Source: Betaproteobacteria bacterium
GTDB taxonomy: Bacteria; Pseudomonadota; Gammaproteobacteria; Burkholderiales; Burkholderiaceae
Reading direction: 5' to 3'
Assembly: GCA_947468785.1 (NCBI GenBank)
Contig: CANIMS010000018.1
Coordinates: 1-13,528, forward strand
DNA: 13,528 nucleotides
Positions 7,671 to 13,528 of the stretch are shown here, piece after piece. How positions within the stretch are numbered: position 1 is the stretch's first letter; every line of letters starts with the position of its first letter. The notes beneath the pieces were generated by a model. It searched no databases. It was not told the origin of the DNA and saw only the letters and a list, made by a program, of their open reading frames with translations. The position numbers were made by a program, and so were the translations under genes.

Positions 7671-7706
7671 TATCATATGATAATAAATAGCCCTATTGAA
7701 CACCAA
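7671..7706. promoter_or_regulatory. Divergent rpiA/tal promoter region with palindromic -10
   Basis: The 12-bp palindrome TATCATATGATA (7671-7682) offers a -10-like box on both strands. For rpiA (minus), TATCAT at 7682-7677 is preceded by TTGGTG at 7706-7701 with an 18-bp spacer. For tal (plus), TATGAT at 7676-7681 follows CTGATT at 7653-7658 with a 17-bp spacer; this -35 match is weak. A second palindrome, ATTAATTAAT, lies at 7656-7665. The arrangement suggests shared or mutually interfering transcription starts. Confidence 0.42.
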
Positions 7707-7712
7707 TATCCC

Positions 7713-8663
7713 ATGAATAGTACCGTCTGCGCATTAAATCAACTAAAAAAGCTCACCACCGTTGTCGCTGACACGGGTGATTTTGAGCGCATGAAAGAAT
7801 TTGCTCCTCAAGATGCCACTACGAATCCTTCCTTAATCCTGAAGGCTGCACAACAGAGCAATTATCAATCGCTGGTTCAGGCGGTGAAGGCTGCACATCC
7901 GGGCATGAAACCTAGCGATTTGGTGGACTACATATTAGTTGCCTTTGGACTAGAAATACTCAAAATCGTTCCAGGGCGGGTTTCGACCGAAGTCGATGCG
8001 CGACTTTCTTTTGATACCAAGGCTACGGTTGCTAAAGCAAAACACCTCATCGCCTTATATGAATCCCACGGCATTGATCGTAAGCGTATTTTGATTAAGC
8101 TGGCCGGTACCTGGGAAGGAATAGCCGCAGCTAAACAGCTGGAGGCTGAGGGTATCCATTGCAATATGACCCTACTCTTTTCTTTGGTTCAGGCAGCTGC
8201 ATGTGGTGCTGCAAACGCAAAGCTAATTTCGCCCTTCGTGGGAAGAATTACCGATTGGTATAAAAATAAGTTGGGCACTAATTGGAATGATGCCAATAAC
8301 GGCGGTGCAAATGATCCCGGCGTGACTTCAGTGAAGACAATATTTCACTATTACAAGCAATATGGCATCACTACTGAAATTATGGGTGCTAGCTTTCGCA
8401 ATACCAGCCAGATATTAGAGCTGGCAGGTTGTGATTTATTGACGATTAGTCCAGAACTGCTGGCAGAATTACAAAACAGCAATGCTGTTGTCGATCAAAA
8501 ACTGGATGCTGCCCAAGTCGACAAGATGGAAGTGCTCAAGCTAGATGAATCGAGCTTTCGTCTGCAGTTAAATAATGACGCAATGGCTACAGAAAAGTTA
8601 GCCGAAGGTATCCGGAATTTCTGCATCGATACCGAAAAACTAGAAGCCTTGCTGACCCAGTAA
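7713..8663 (+). CDS. tal: Transaldolase
   Basis: It transfers a dihydroxyacetone unit between sugar phosphates (sedoheptulose 7-phosphate + glyceraldehyde 3-phosphate to erythrose 4-phosphate + fructose 6-phosphate) in the cytoplasm. The 316-aa product matches TalB-type enzymes (317 aa in E. coli). Key parts are VVADTGD with D20, [10 protein letters not shown] (34-43), [11 protein letters not shown] with E93, and [11 protein letters not shown] with the Schiff-base lysine K129. These correspond to D17, E96 and K132 of E. coli TalB. The frame is open from an ATG at 7677, which would add 12 residues. The start at 7713 fits the family N-terminus and lies downstream of the likely transcription start. 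No clear Shine-Dalgarno precedes either ATG. It is divergent from rpiA, which makes a compact pentose-phosphate pair. Confidence 0.95.
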   Translation: MNSTVCALNQLKKLTTVVADTGDFERMKEFAPQDATTNPSLILKAAQQSNYQSLVQAVKAAHPGMKPSDLVDYILVAFGLEILKIVPGRVSTEVDARLSFDTKATVAKAKHLIALYESHGIDRKRILIKLAGTWEGIAAAKQLEAEGIHCNMTLLFSLVQAAACGAANAKLISPFVGRITDWYKNKLGTNWNDANNGGANDPGVTSVKTIFHYYKQYGITTEIMGASFRNTSQILELAGCDLLTISPELLAELQNSNAVVDQKLDAAQVDKMEVLKLDESSFRLQLNNDAMATEKLAEGIRNFCIDTEKLEALLTQ

Positions 8664-8688
8664 GGTGAGCATGACTTCTAGCAGTCAG

Positions 8689-8877
8689 TTACTTCTTGGC
8701 TGCTGTATTGACCCCTATTAGATCGTAAGCAGGGCAATTGCCTAGCATGCCGGTCGCCAAGGGAATAATTCCGATCCAACCCCAGGGCCCAACGATGCCG
8801 AAACCGGCTAAACCCATTAAGGTTACGCCAACAGTCATCCGTAAGACGCGATCAGTGTTTCCAATATTGCATTTCAT
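8689..8877 (-). CDS. Small DUF2892 (YgaP-like transmembrane domain) membrane protein
   Basis: This 62-aa protein has the DUF2892 layout: NIGNTDRVLRM at the N-terminus, a glycine-rich hydrophobic stretch that can form two short membrane spans (about 13-29 and 31-46), and the closing signature GNCPAYDLIGVNT. In multidomain relatives such as E. coli YgaP this segment anchors a rhodanese domain, but here it stands alone, as it often does. Two cysteines are present (C3 and C48), the second in the family's conserved CP motif. AAAGGGG lies 7 nt before the ATG, a strong ribosome binding site. It is convergent with tal (25 bp gap) and downstream of rlmB on the same strand. Its function is not established. 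Confidence 0.85.
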   Translation of the reverse strand: MKCNIGNTDRVLRMTVGVTLMGLAGFGIVGPWGWIGIIPLATGMLGNCPAYDLIGVNTAAKK

Positions 8878-8927
8878 ATCATGCCCCTTTCAGAACTCAT
8901 ATAGCCAGATGGCTTCTACTTAGCTCT

Positions 8928-9683
8928 TTACTTAGCAGCCTTCAATAAGCGTTGTCTCAGCGCCTCATACAAGCATACGCCACTTGCAACCGAAACATTC
9001 AAACTTTCGACTACGCCTTGCATTGGAATACGAACTAACTCATCACAGTTTTCACGGGTTAGGCGACGCATTCCTTCGCCCTCTGCGCCCATCACAATTC
9101 CAACTGAGCCTGTTAAATCAATGTCATAGATCGATTTTTCAGCTTCATCATCAGTGCCGATCAGCCAAACGCCCGCTTCTTGCATTTCTTTCATACTGCG
9201 AACCAGATTGGTCACGGTAATCACGGGCATGACCTCTGATGCGCCACTCGATACCTTGCTAACGGTTGCATTAATTGAAGCAGAACGATCTTTTGGGATC
9301 ACCACCGCATCTACACCAGCGCCATCAGCCACACGTAAACAGGCGCCAAAGTTATGGGGATCCGTAACACCATCTAATACTAGAAATAAAGGTTTGTCCT
9401 TAGCTTCTTCAACATCCTCAATGACTTCAGTAATGGTTCGAGCGATGGTCATTTTTTCAGCTAAGGCCACTACACCTTGATGGCGATCGTGCCCTGCTAA
9501 TTTATGCAAGCGTTCTGCATCAGCAGCATGCAGTCTTTCGCCTAATACTTCTTCAGCCTGCTTTAAAAAATCACCCATGCGTCGATCACGACGACTAGGA
9601 TCAAAATAAACTGACTTCAAGCTAGCTGGATCTACTCTCAAGCGCGCTTGCACCGCATGAAAACCTACTAATATTTGTTTCAT
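8928..9683 (-). CDS. rlmB: 23S rRNA (guanosine-2251-2'-O)-methyltransferase RlmB
   Basis: It methylates the ribose of G2251 in the peptidyl-transferase P-loop of 23S rRNA, using S-adenosylmethionine. An N-terminal L30e-like RNA-binding domain (about 1-75, starting GFHAVQARL) is followed by a SpoU/TrmH-type SPOUT methyltransferase domain. The three SpoU motifs are visible: [10 protein letters not shown] (108-117, with N111 and R117), [10 protein letters not shown] (196-205) and SLNVSVASG (227-235), which form the knotted SAM site. The length of 251 aa is normal (243 in E. coli). It begins 19 nt after the end of rnr on the same strand, and the pair matches the rnr-rlmB order of enterobacteria. 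No strong Shine-Dalgarno is seen before its ATG, so coupling to rnr translation is plausible. Confidence 0.96.
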   Translation of the reverse strand: MKQILVGFHAVQARLRVDPASLKSVYFDPSRRDRRMGDFLKQAEEVLGERLHAADAERLHKLAGHDRHQGVVALAEKMTIARTITEVIEDVEEAKDKPLFLVLDGVTDPHNFGACLRVADGAGVDAVVIPKDRSASINATVSKVSSGASEVMPVITVTNLVRSMKEMQEAGVWLIGTDDEAEKSIYDIDLTGSVGIVMGAEGEGMRRLTRENCDELVRIPMQGVVESLNVSVASGVCLYEALRQRLLKAAK

Positions 9684-9702
9684 TCTTTATCGATTCAATT
9701 CT

Positions 9703-12087
9703 TTATTTGCGCCGGGCGTTAGTGCTGCGTACGGGAGGCTTTGAGCCTGCAGGCTTGCCAACCGCTCTACCTTGTTTCTTGGCTTTGCCATTTTTACGGC
9801 TAGCCTTACTTTTGGATTGAGTAGCGCCTAAGGTTCCAGCAGATTTAGCGGCATTGACATTGATCCCGCCAGGTTTTTGGGGCGCCTTGTTAGCAGGTCT
9901 ACTTTTTTTCGAGGCTGCTTTCTTATTCGGTCTGCCAGTATCGCTTGCCAAGATCAATTGTCGGCGAGTATTTGCACTACCGGGCTCAGCACCCACCGCT
10001 TTGACTAAACTAAATTCGATCTTGCGTGCGTCAAGATCTACCCTGCTCACTAATACATGTAAACGATCACCTAAGCGATAACGTATTCCGGTACGTTCTC
10101 CACGTAATTCTTGGCGTGCTTCGTCATACTGGAAATAATCACCACCTAATTCAGTGACGTGCACCATACCTTCAACAAATAAGCTCTCTAGCTGAATAAA
10201 CAATCCAAAGTTCGCTACACCAGTCACAGTGCCCGCATACTCTTGGCCTAAATGGTCTCGCATGTAATAGCATTTCAGCCAAGCCTCTACATCACGGGAT
10301 GCTTCATCGGCACGACGCTCATTCGAGGAACAATGAACTCCTAACTGTCCCCAGATTGGCAGCGCTGCATTAGCGCCTTTGGGCAGCTTCGCCCCTTTGA
10401 CGGGACCAGCCTTTGCATCACTTTGTGATTTTTTAGCATTGACTGCATTTTCTCGACCCTTACCCTTGCGAGGCAAAGTCAGGTTGAGCGGCACTTTAGG
10501 TGGCAACACCGGCACATATGGCTTTTTCTGCAGAATCGACTTAATCACTCGATGCGTCAATAAATCGGGATAGCGACGAATTGGGCTTGTGAAATGGGAA
10601 TACGCGGGATATGCCAAGCCAAAGTGGCCCTCATTATCCGGCTGATACATCGCCTGCTGCATGGAGCGCAATACAACTGATTGCAACATATTGGCATCGG
10701 GTCGATCTTTGATTTCGCGCATCAACTTTGCAAAATCTTTAGGCTTCGGTTTCTCACCACCGCCCAAAGCGAGCCCTGAGGTTCTCAATACTTGACGCAA
10801 GGTAACTAACTTCTCTTCAGAAGGCTCGCCATGAACACGGTACAGACTTAAGTGTTTGTTCTTATCAATATAGTCAGCCGCACAAACGTTCGCCGTCAAC
10901 ATACACTCTTCGATCAAGCGATGGGCATCGTTACGAAGGCGTGGTTCGATACGCAATATCTTGCCAAGCTCATTGCTAATGATTTGAGTTTCAGTTGTAT
11001 CAAATTCAATAGCTCCACGCTTCTCACGGGCAGCCAATAGTATTTTGTAGAGCGTATATAAGTTAGTGAGTAATGGTCGGAACTGCGCAAAACGAGCTGC
11101 TTCAGGGCCTTTACTATTTGATAGGATTTCCCAAACGGTATCGTAGGTAAAGCGTTGGGCAGAATGCATGACTGCTGGATAAAACTGATAGGCCAACACA
11201 ATGCCATTGTTATCAACCACTGAATCACAGACCATACATAAGCGATCTACACCAGGGTTGAGAGAACAAAGACCGTTTGAGATCTTTTCTGGCAACATCG
11301 GAATGACTCTTCTGGGGAAATATACCGAAGTGGCACGTAGTAAGCCTTCATCATCTAAAGGTTGTCCTGGCTTTACGTAATGCGAGACGTCAGCAATCGC
11401 CACGATCAGTCGCCATGCCTTGGTATGACCGTACATAACCGGCTCACAATAAACCGCATCATCAAAGTCACGGGCATCAGCGCCATCAATTGTGACTAAT
11501 GGGATATCGCGTAAATCGACACGACCTTCTAAATCTGCTTGCTGAACTGAATCTGGTAACGCAGCAGCCTCTTTCATGGCAGCCGCTGAAAACTCATGGG
11601 GAACACCATACTTGCGAACGGCGATTTCGATTTCCATACCTGGATCATCGATCTCACCTAATACCTCAACGACGCGACCTACTGCCTGACGATAGCTATC
11701 AGGATAGTCAATAATCTCGACACTGACTACTTGGCCCAACTTCGCATTACCTTGACCCTTTGGCGGAATCAAAATATCGTGACCAATACGCTTGTCTTCA
11801 GGTGCAACAATCAGGACACCGTTTTCATTTAAGAGGCGCCCAATCACTACTTTGTTCGCGTGAAGCACAACCTCAACAATCTGCCCTTCAGGTCGACCAC
11901 GTCGATCGGTACCCAATACTTTGACATTGACTCGATCACCGTGCATGACGCGTGACATTTCCCTTTCAGAGAGAAAAATATCTTCACCGCCATCATCGGG
12001 AATGACAAATCCAAATCCATCTCGATGTCCTTGGACTGTTCCTAAACGGTCAGCCTCGCGTGACACCAAGTCTTTTGCTTTACGCAT
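9703..12087 (-). CDS. rnr: Ribonuclease R, lacking the N-terminal helix-turn-helix domain
   Basis: This is a processive 3'-5' exoribonuclease of the RNase II/RNR family that degrades structured RNA, rRNA fragments and tmRNA-tagged messages. Cold-shock-like domains span about 15-75 and 80-145. The RNB catalytic domain begins near 188 and contains IDGADARDFDD, where D201, D207, D209 and D210 match the Mg-binding aspartates of E. coli RNase R. An S1 domain (about 610-695) and a lysine-rich tail of about 100 residues follow. Two features are odd: the protein starts almost directly at the first cold-shock domain, without the roughly 80-residue winged-helix region of E. coli RNase R, and a basic, low-complexity insertion occupies about 517-577. 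The ATG at 12087 is secure: AAGGA lies 6 nt upstream and an in-frame TAA immediately precedes it. rlmB follows in the operon. Confidence 0.96.
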   Translation of the reverse strand: MRKAKDLVSREADRLGTVQGHRDGFGFVIPDDGGEDIFLSEREMSRVMHGDRVNVKVLGTDRRGRPEGQIVEVVLHANKVVIGRLLNENGVLIVAPEDKRIGHDILIPPKGQGNAKLGQVVSVEIIDYPDSYRQAVGRVVEVLGEIDDPGMEIEIAVRKYGVPHEFSAAAMKEAAALPDSVQQADLEGRVDLRDIPLVTIDGADARDFDDAVYCEPVMYGHTKAWRLIVAIADVSHYVKPGQPLDDEGLLRATSVYFPRRVIPMLPEKISNGLCSLNPGVDRLCMVCDSVVDNNGIVLAYQFYPAVMHSAQRFTYDTVWEILSNSKGPEAARFAQFRPLLTNLYTLYKILLAAREKRGAIEFDTTETQIISNELGKILRIEPRLRNDAHRLIEECMLTANVCAADYIDKNKHLSLYRVHGEPSEEKLVTLRQVLRTSGLALGGGEKPKPKDFAKLMREIKDRPDANMLQSVVLRSMQQAMYQPDNEGHFGLAYPAYSHFTSPIRRYPDLLTHRVIKSILQKKPYVPVLPPKVPLNLTLPRKGKGRENAVNAKKSQSDAKAGPVKGAKLPKGANAALPIWGQLGVHCSSNERRADEASRDVEAWLKCYYMRDHLGQEYAGTVTGVANFGLFIQLESLFVEGMVHVTELGGDYFQYDEARQELRGERTGIRYRLGDRLHVLVSRVDLDARKIEFSLVKAVGAEPGSANTRRQLILASDTGRPNKKAASKKSRPANKAPQKPGGINVNAAKSAGTLGATQSKSKASRKNGKAKKQGRAVGKPAGSKPPVRSTNARRK

Positions 12088-12112
12088 TTAATTCCTTCGG
12101 CAATACATGCCC

Positions 12113-12136
12113 TATCTATATATCTAGTGATATCTA
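12113..12136. repeat. Three direct TATCTA repeats in the rnr leader
   Basis: TATCTA occurs at 12113-12118, 12121-12126 and 12131-12136 (TAGATA on the rnr strand), 26-50 nt upstream of the rnr start codon. The region is AT-rich and probably holds the rnr promoter or leader. A weak promoter candidate on the minus strand, TTGATG with a 17-bp spacer to TATTCA, lies just upstream (about 12145-12175). The repeats may be a binding site or simple AT-rich sequence. Confidence 0.35.
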
Positions 12137-12229
12137 TTATTGTTATGAATAAGGCTACTGTATCAAACCATCAAGTCTGCAGGGAAAAAGCCAAATTAGC
12201 TCAGAAATGCCCTCAAAAGGCACACCCCC

Positions 12230-12235
12230 TATAAT
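12230..12235 (+). promoter_or_regulatory. -10 box of the tRNA-Leu gene
   Basis: A perfect TATAAT lies 8 bp before the first base of the mature tRNA, so the precursor would carry a leader of only a few nucleotides. The spacer side gives no good -35 match at 16-18 bp. The preceding CCC is shared with the argA -10 box (CCCTATAAT in both). Confidence 0.65.
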
Positions 12236-12243
12236 AGTGGGAT

Positions 12244-12330
12244 GCCCAGGTGGCGAAATTGGTAGACGCACCAGCTTCAGGTGCTGGCGATCGTAAGGTT
12301 GTGGGGGTTCGAGTCCCTTCCTGGGCACCA
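12244..12330 (+). tRNA. tRNA-Leu (anticodon CAG)
   Basis: This is an 87-nt class II tRNA with encoded CCA (12328-12330). The acceptor stem GCCCAGG (12244-12250) pairs with CCTGGGC (12320-12326), and the discriminator is A12327. The anticodon stem CCAGC/GCTGG (12271-12275 with 12283-12287) holds the loop TTCAGGT with anticodon CAG at 12278-12280, which reads CUG leucine codons. The long variable arm (about 12288-12302) is typical of tRNA-Leu, and the T-loop TTCGAGT (12308-12314) is canonical. Two T-stem pairs are G-U. Confidence 0.97.
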
Positions 12331-12347
12331 AACTCTCCTACTAATAC

Positions 12348-12389
12348 CTATATTGGGGTATTTCATCGAAAGACAAGCCCCAATACTAG
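12348..12389. terminator. Inverted repeat between tRNA-Leu and the convergent lipoprotein gene
   Basis: TATTGGGG (12351-12358) pairs with CCCCAATA (12378-12385). Outside it CTA (12348-12350) can pair with TAG (12387-12389) past one bulged base. Inside the loop TTTC/GAAA (12361-12364 with 12368-12371) can nest. The element covers the stop codon of the lipoprotein gene (12386-12388) and lies where two convergent units meet. It lacks a U-run on either strand, so a role as a bidirectional terminator is only a suggestion. Confidence 0.4.
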
Positions 12390-13276
12390 AAATTAGTCAC
12401 TCCAATACCAAAACCATCAAAGTAGACCACTTGGGTTTGCCATGGTTGGGCAGCAAAAGACATATTGGAGTTGTAGATCCCAACAGCTAAGCTATCAAAG
12501 GAACTGGAATTGGGTAATGTAGCCCTAGTTTCATTGATCACTAATTTGTCGTTAACATAAATCTGTATATAGCCATCAGAGGCGGCCGTAGATTTAATCA
12601 CATACCTAAACTTGATCCACTTATTGTATGGATTTGAATCGATGACTAACCGCGGGTTAGCAGTCCAATTAAAGTCTTTAAATGTCTCTAGAGACAGCGT
12701 ACCTGTGTAATCAATTTTAAGAAATGCTAGGCCACCAAAACCATCGGTACCTAGGCCAGAACATTGGCTTCTAGTAAGGCATTCCCAGGTAACCTGAGTT
12801 AATATCGTTTGTGGGTAGCCACTGCTTTTTGGCGTTGGCTGAATCTGTGCTTGTGCCGGTATGTAAACAGCATATTCATAAGTGATAATTTGACCTGCTG
12901 TTGATGTATTCCTATTTTGAAATATTTCCCAACGGCTGCGATCATTAACACAATCATTAAATGAAGTAGCTGCGCTACAGTCTCCGGGCCTTACTTCAAA
13001 TCGCACAGATTGAGAACCAGAATAGACGGGTTGATTATTTGCTTTATCAACTACTAAGCAACCCCATGATGAAGCATTAATTGGGAGTTTTACAACAAAA
13101 GGAATATTCCCAAAAGCATCTGTATTACTGAAATCATTAGCGCATTGAGTTCCCGCTGGAGTGGCCAGACTAACAGTCGAAGCTGGAGTCGAGCTAGATG
13201 ATGAGCTTGATGAATCGCCGCCTCCACCACAAGATGCTAATGTAATAAAAGCCAAAGTTGCGAGGTAATATTTCAA
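12386..13276 (-). CDS. Lipoprotein with a heparin-lyase-I-like (polysaccharide lyase) fold
   Basis: The 296-aa protein has a lipoprotein signal peptide with lipobox LASC (13-16), predicting lipidation on Cys16. A GGGG and eight-serine linker (17-29) then leads to a beta-rich domain. Features such as SRWEIFQNRN (114-123), ITYEYAVYIP, KWIKFRYVIK, GYIQIYVNDK and VVYFDGFGIG resemble the concanavalin-like jelly roll of the Polysacc_lyase (heparin lyase I-like) group. A role in binding or cleaving a glycan is inferred. At least five cysteines after the linker (C45, C73, C100, C109 and others) could form disulphides. The start is TTG at 13276, because an in-frame TAA immediately precedes it and the signal peptide begins exactly there; GCAGAG lies about 8 nt upstream. 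A paralogue ends 17 bp upstream on the same strand, so the two are probably co-transcribed. Confidence 0.72.
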   Translation of the reverse strand: MKYYLATLAFITLASCGGGGDSSSSSSSSTPASTVSLATPAGTQCANDFSNTDAFGNIPFVVKLPINASSWGCLVVDKANNQPVYSGSQSVRFEVRPGDCSAATSFNDCVNDRSRWEIFQNRNTSTAGQIITYEYAVYIPAQAQIQPTPKSSGYPQTILTQVTWECLTRSQCSGLGTDGFGGLAFLKIDYTGTLSLETFKDFNWTANPRLVIDSNPYNKWIKFRYVIKSTAASDGYIQIYVNDKLVINETRATLPNSSSFDSLAVGIYNSNMSFAAQPWQTQVVYFDGFGIGVTNF

Positions 13277-13528
13277 TTAGCTAACTCTGCTTACTAAAAA
13301 TTAGTAACTCCAATACCAAAACCATCAAAGTAGACCACTTGGGTTTGCCATGGTTGGGACGCAGAAGAAAGTGAAGAGTTATAGATACCCAATTTTAGGG
13401 TATCCGAAGCGCCAGAATTCGGTAAGGTCGCCCTGGTTTCATTGATAAGCAATTTGTCATTTGCATAAATCTGTATATAGCCATCAGAGGCGGCGGTAGA
13501 TTTAATCACATACCTCAACTTGATCCAC
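12391..13528. repeat. Tandem direct repeat, two 230-bp units (12391-12620 and 13299-13528)
   Basis: The 3' ends of the two lipoprotein genes align base for base at an offset of 908 bp with no insertion or deletion. By hand count, 12399-12450 is identical to 13307-13358 (52 bp), 12556-12620 has 2 differences in 65 bp, and the 105 bp between them has about 35 differences. The second unit continues past the window. Confidence 0.9.
13294..13528 (-). CDS. Tandem paralogue of the lyase-like lipoprotein (N-terminus outside window)
   Basis: The last 77 residues plus a TAG stop are visible; the gene enters from the right edge. The segment from WIKLRYVIK to FGIGVTNF aligns without gaps to the C-terminus of the neighbouring lipoprotein, sharing STAASDGYIQIY, NDKL, NETRATLPNS and QPWQTQVVYFDGFGIGVTNF. 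It is therefore the same jelly-roll, lyase-like family, and the two form a tandem duplication. The signal peptide and catalytic region cannot be judged from here. Confidence 0.75.
   Translation of the reverse strand, partial: WIKLRYVIKSTAASDGYIQIYANDKLLINETRATLPNSGASDTLKLGIYNSSLSSASQPWQTQVVYFDGFGIGVTNF

Noticed and set aside
7677..7712. N-terminal extension of transaldolase by 12 residues
   Set aside because: The extra residues are not part of the TalB family N-terminus, no ribosome binding site precedes that ATG, and it overlaps the likely -10 element.
8903..8914. Small inverted repeat AGCC/GGCT between rlmB and the DUF2892 gene
   Set aside because: A 4-bp stem with a 4-nt loop and no U-run is within chance expectation and too weak to call a terminator.
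9854..11714. Several plus-strand open frames across rnr
   Set aside because: They are antisense shadows of the rnr coding sequence; their conservation is explained by RNase R and none has a convincing ribosome binding site.
12088..12243. Upstream coding sequence for a detached RNase R helix-turn-helix
   Set aside because: Only 156 bp are available, an in-frame stop directly precedes the rnr start, and the region is AT-rich leader plus the tRNA promoter with no reading frame resembling a winged helix.
12281..12490. Open frame running through the tRNA into the region after it
   Set aside because: It starts inside tRNA-Leu and is antisense to the lipoprotein gene at its end; no ribosome binding site or protein-like features.

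Overview
The window looks like the chromosome of a free-living betaproteobacterium of the Burkholderiales. The protein sequences and gene pairings (argA followed by yggX, rnr followed by rlmB), the moderate G+C content and the streamlined spacing suggest Polynucleobacter or a close relative. This assignment rests on recognising families, not on a search. Most of the window is conserved housekeeping sequence. The right end (about 12.3-13.5 kb) looks accessory.

Layout, left to right. Positions 1-876 (minus) hold the N-terminal 292 codons of an exported YVTN-type beta-propeller protein. Positions 936-4985 (minus) hold hrpA, a DEAH-box RNA helicase. argA (5003-6367, plus) starts only 17 bp from hrpA, head to head. 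It has a consensus -10 box so close to its ATG that its mRNA is probably leaderless. yggX (6383-6655, plus) follows in the same operon. The gap between yggX and rpiA is not empty: it holds a consensus -35 box, a good -10, a run of stem-loops and a strong intrinsic terminator, which together look like an independent small RNA gene (about 6753-6910, plus). rpiA (minus) and tal (plus) are divergent pentose-phosphate genes sharing a short, palindrome-rich promoter region. A small DUF2892 membrane protein follows (minus), then the RNA-metabolism operon rnr-rlmB (minus, 12087 to 8928). Next comes tRNA-Leu(CAG) (plus, 12244-12330). After it lie two tandem minus-strand genes for lipoproteins or secreted proteins that resemble the heparin-lyase-I-like polysaccharide lyase fold; the second runs off the right edge.

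Functional themes are RNA processing and turnover (HrpA, RNase R, RlmB), the first step of arginine synthesis (ArgA), iron and oxidative-stress handling (YggX), the non-oxidative pentose phosphate pathway (RpiA, Tal) and cell-surface or exported proteins at both ends.

The points most worth a second look are the small RNA candidate at 6753-6910 with two mutually exclusive folds, the apparently leaderless argA transcript, an RNase R without its usual N-terminal helix-turn-helix but with a basic insertion, and the mosaic tandem duplication of the lyase-like genes next to a tRNA gene. I see no CRISPR array, insertion sequence, prophage gene or recognisable defence system.
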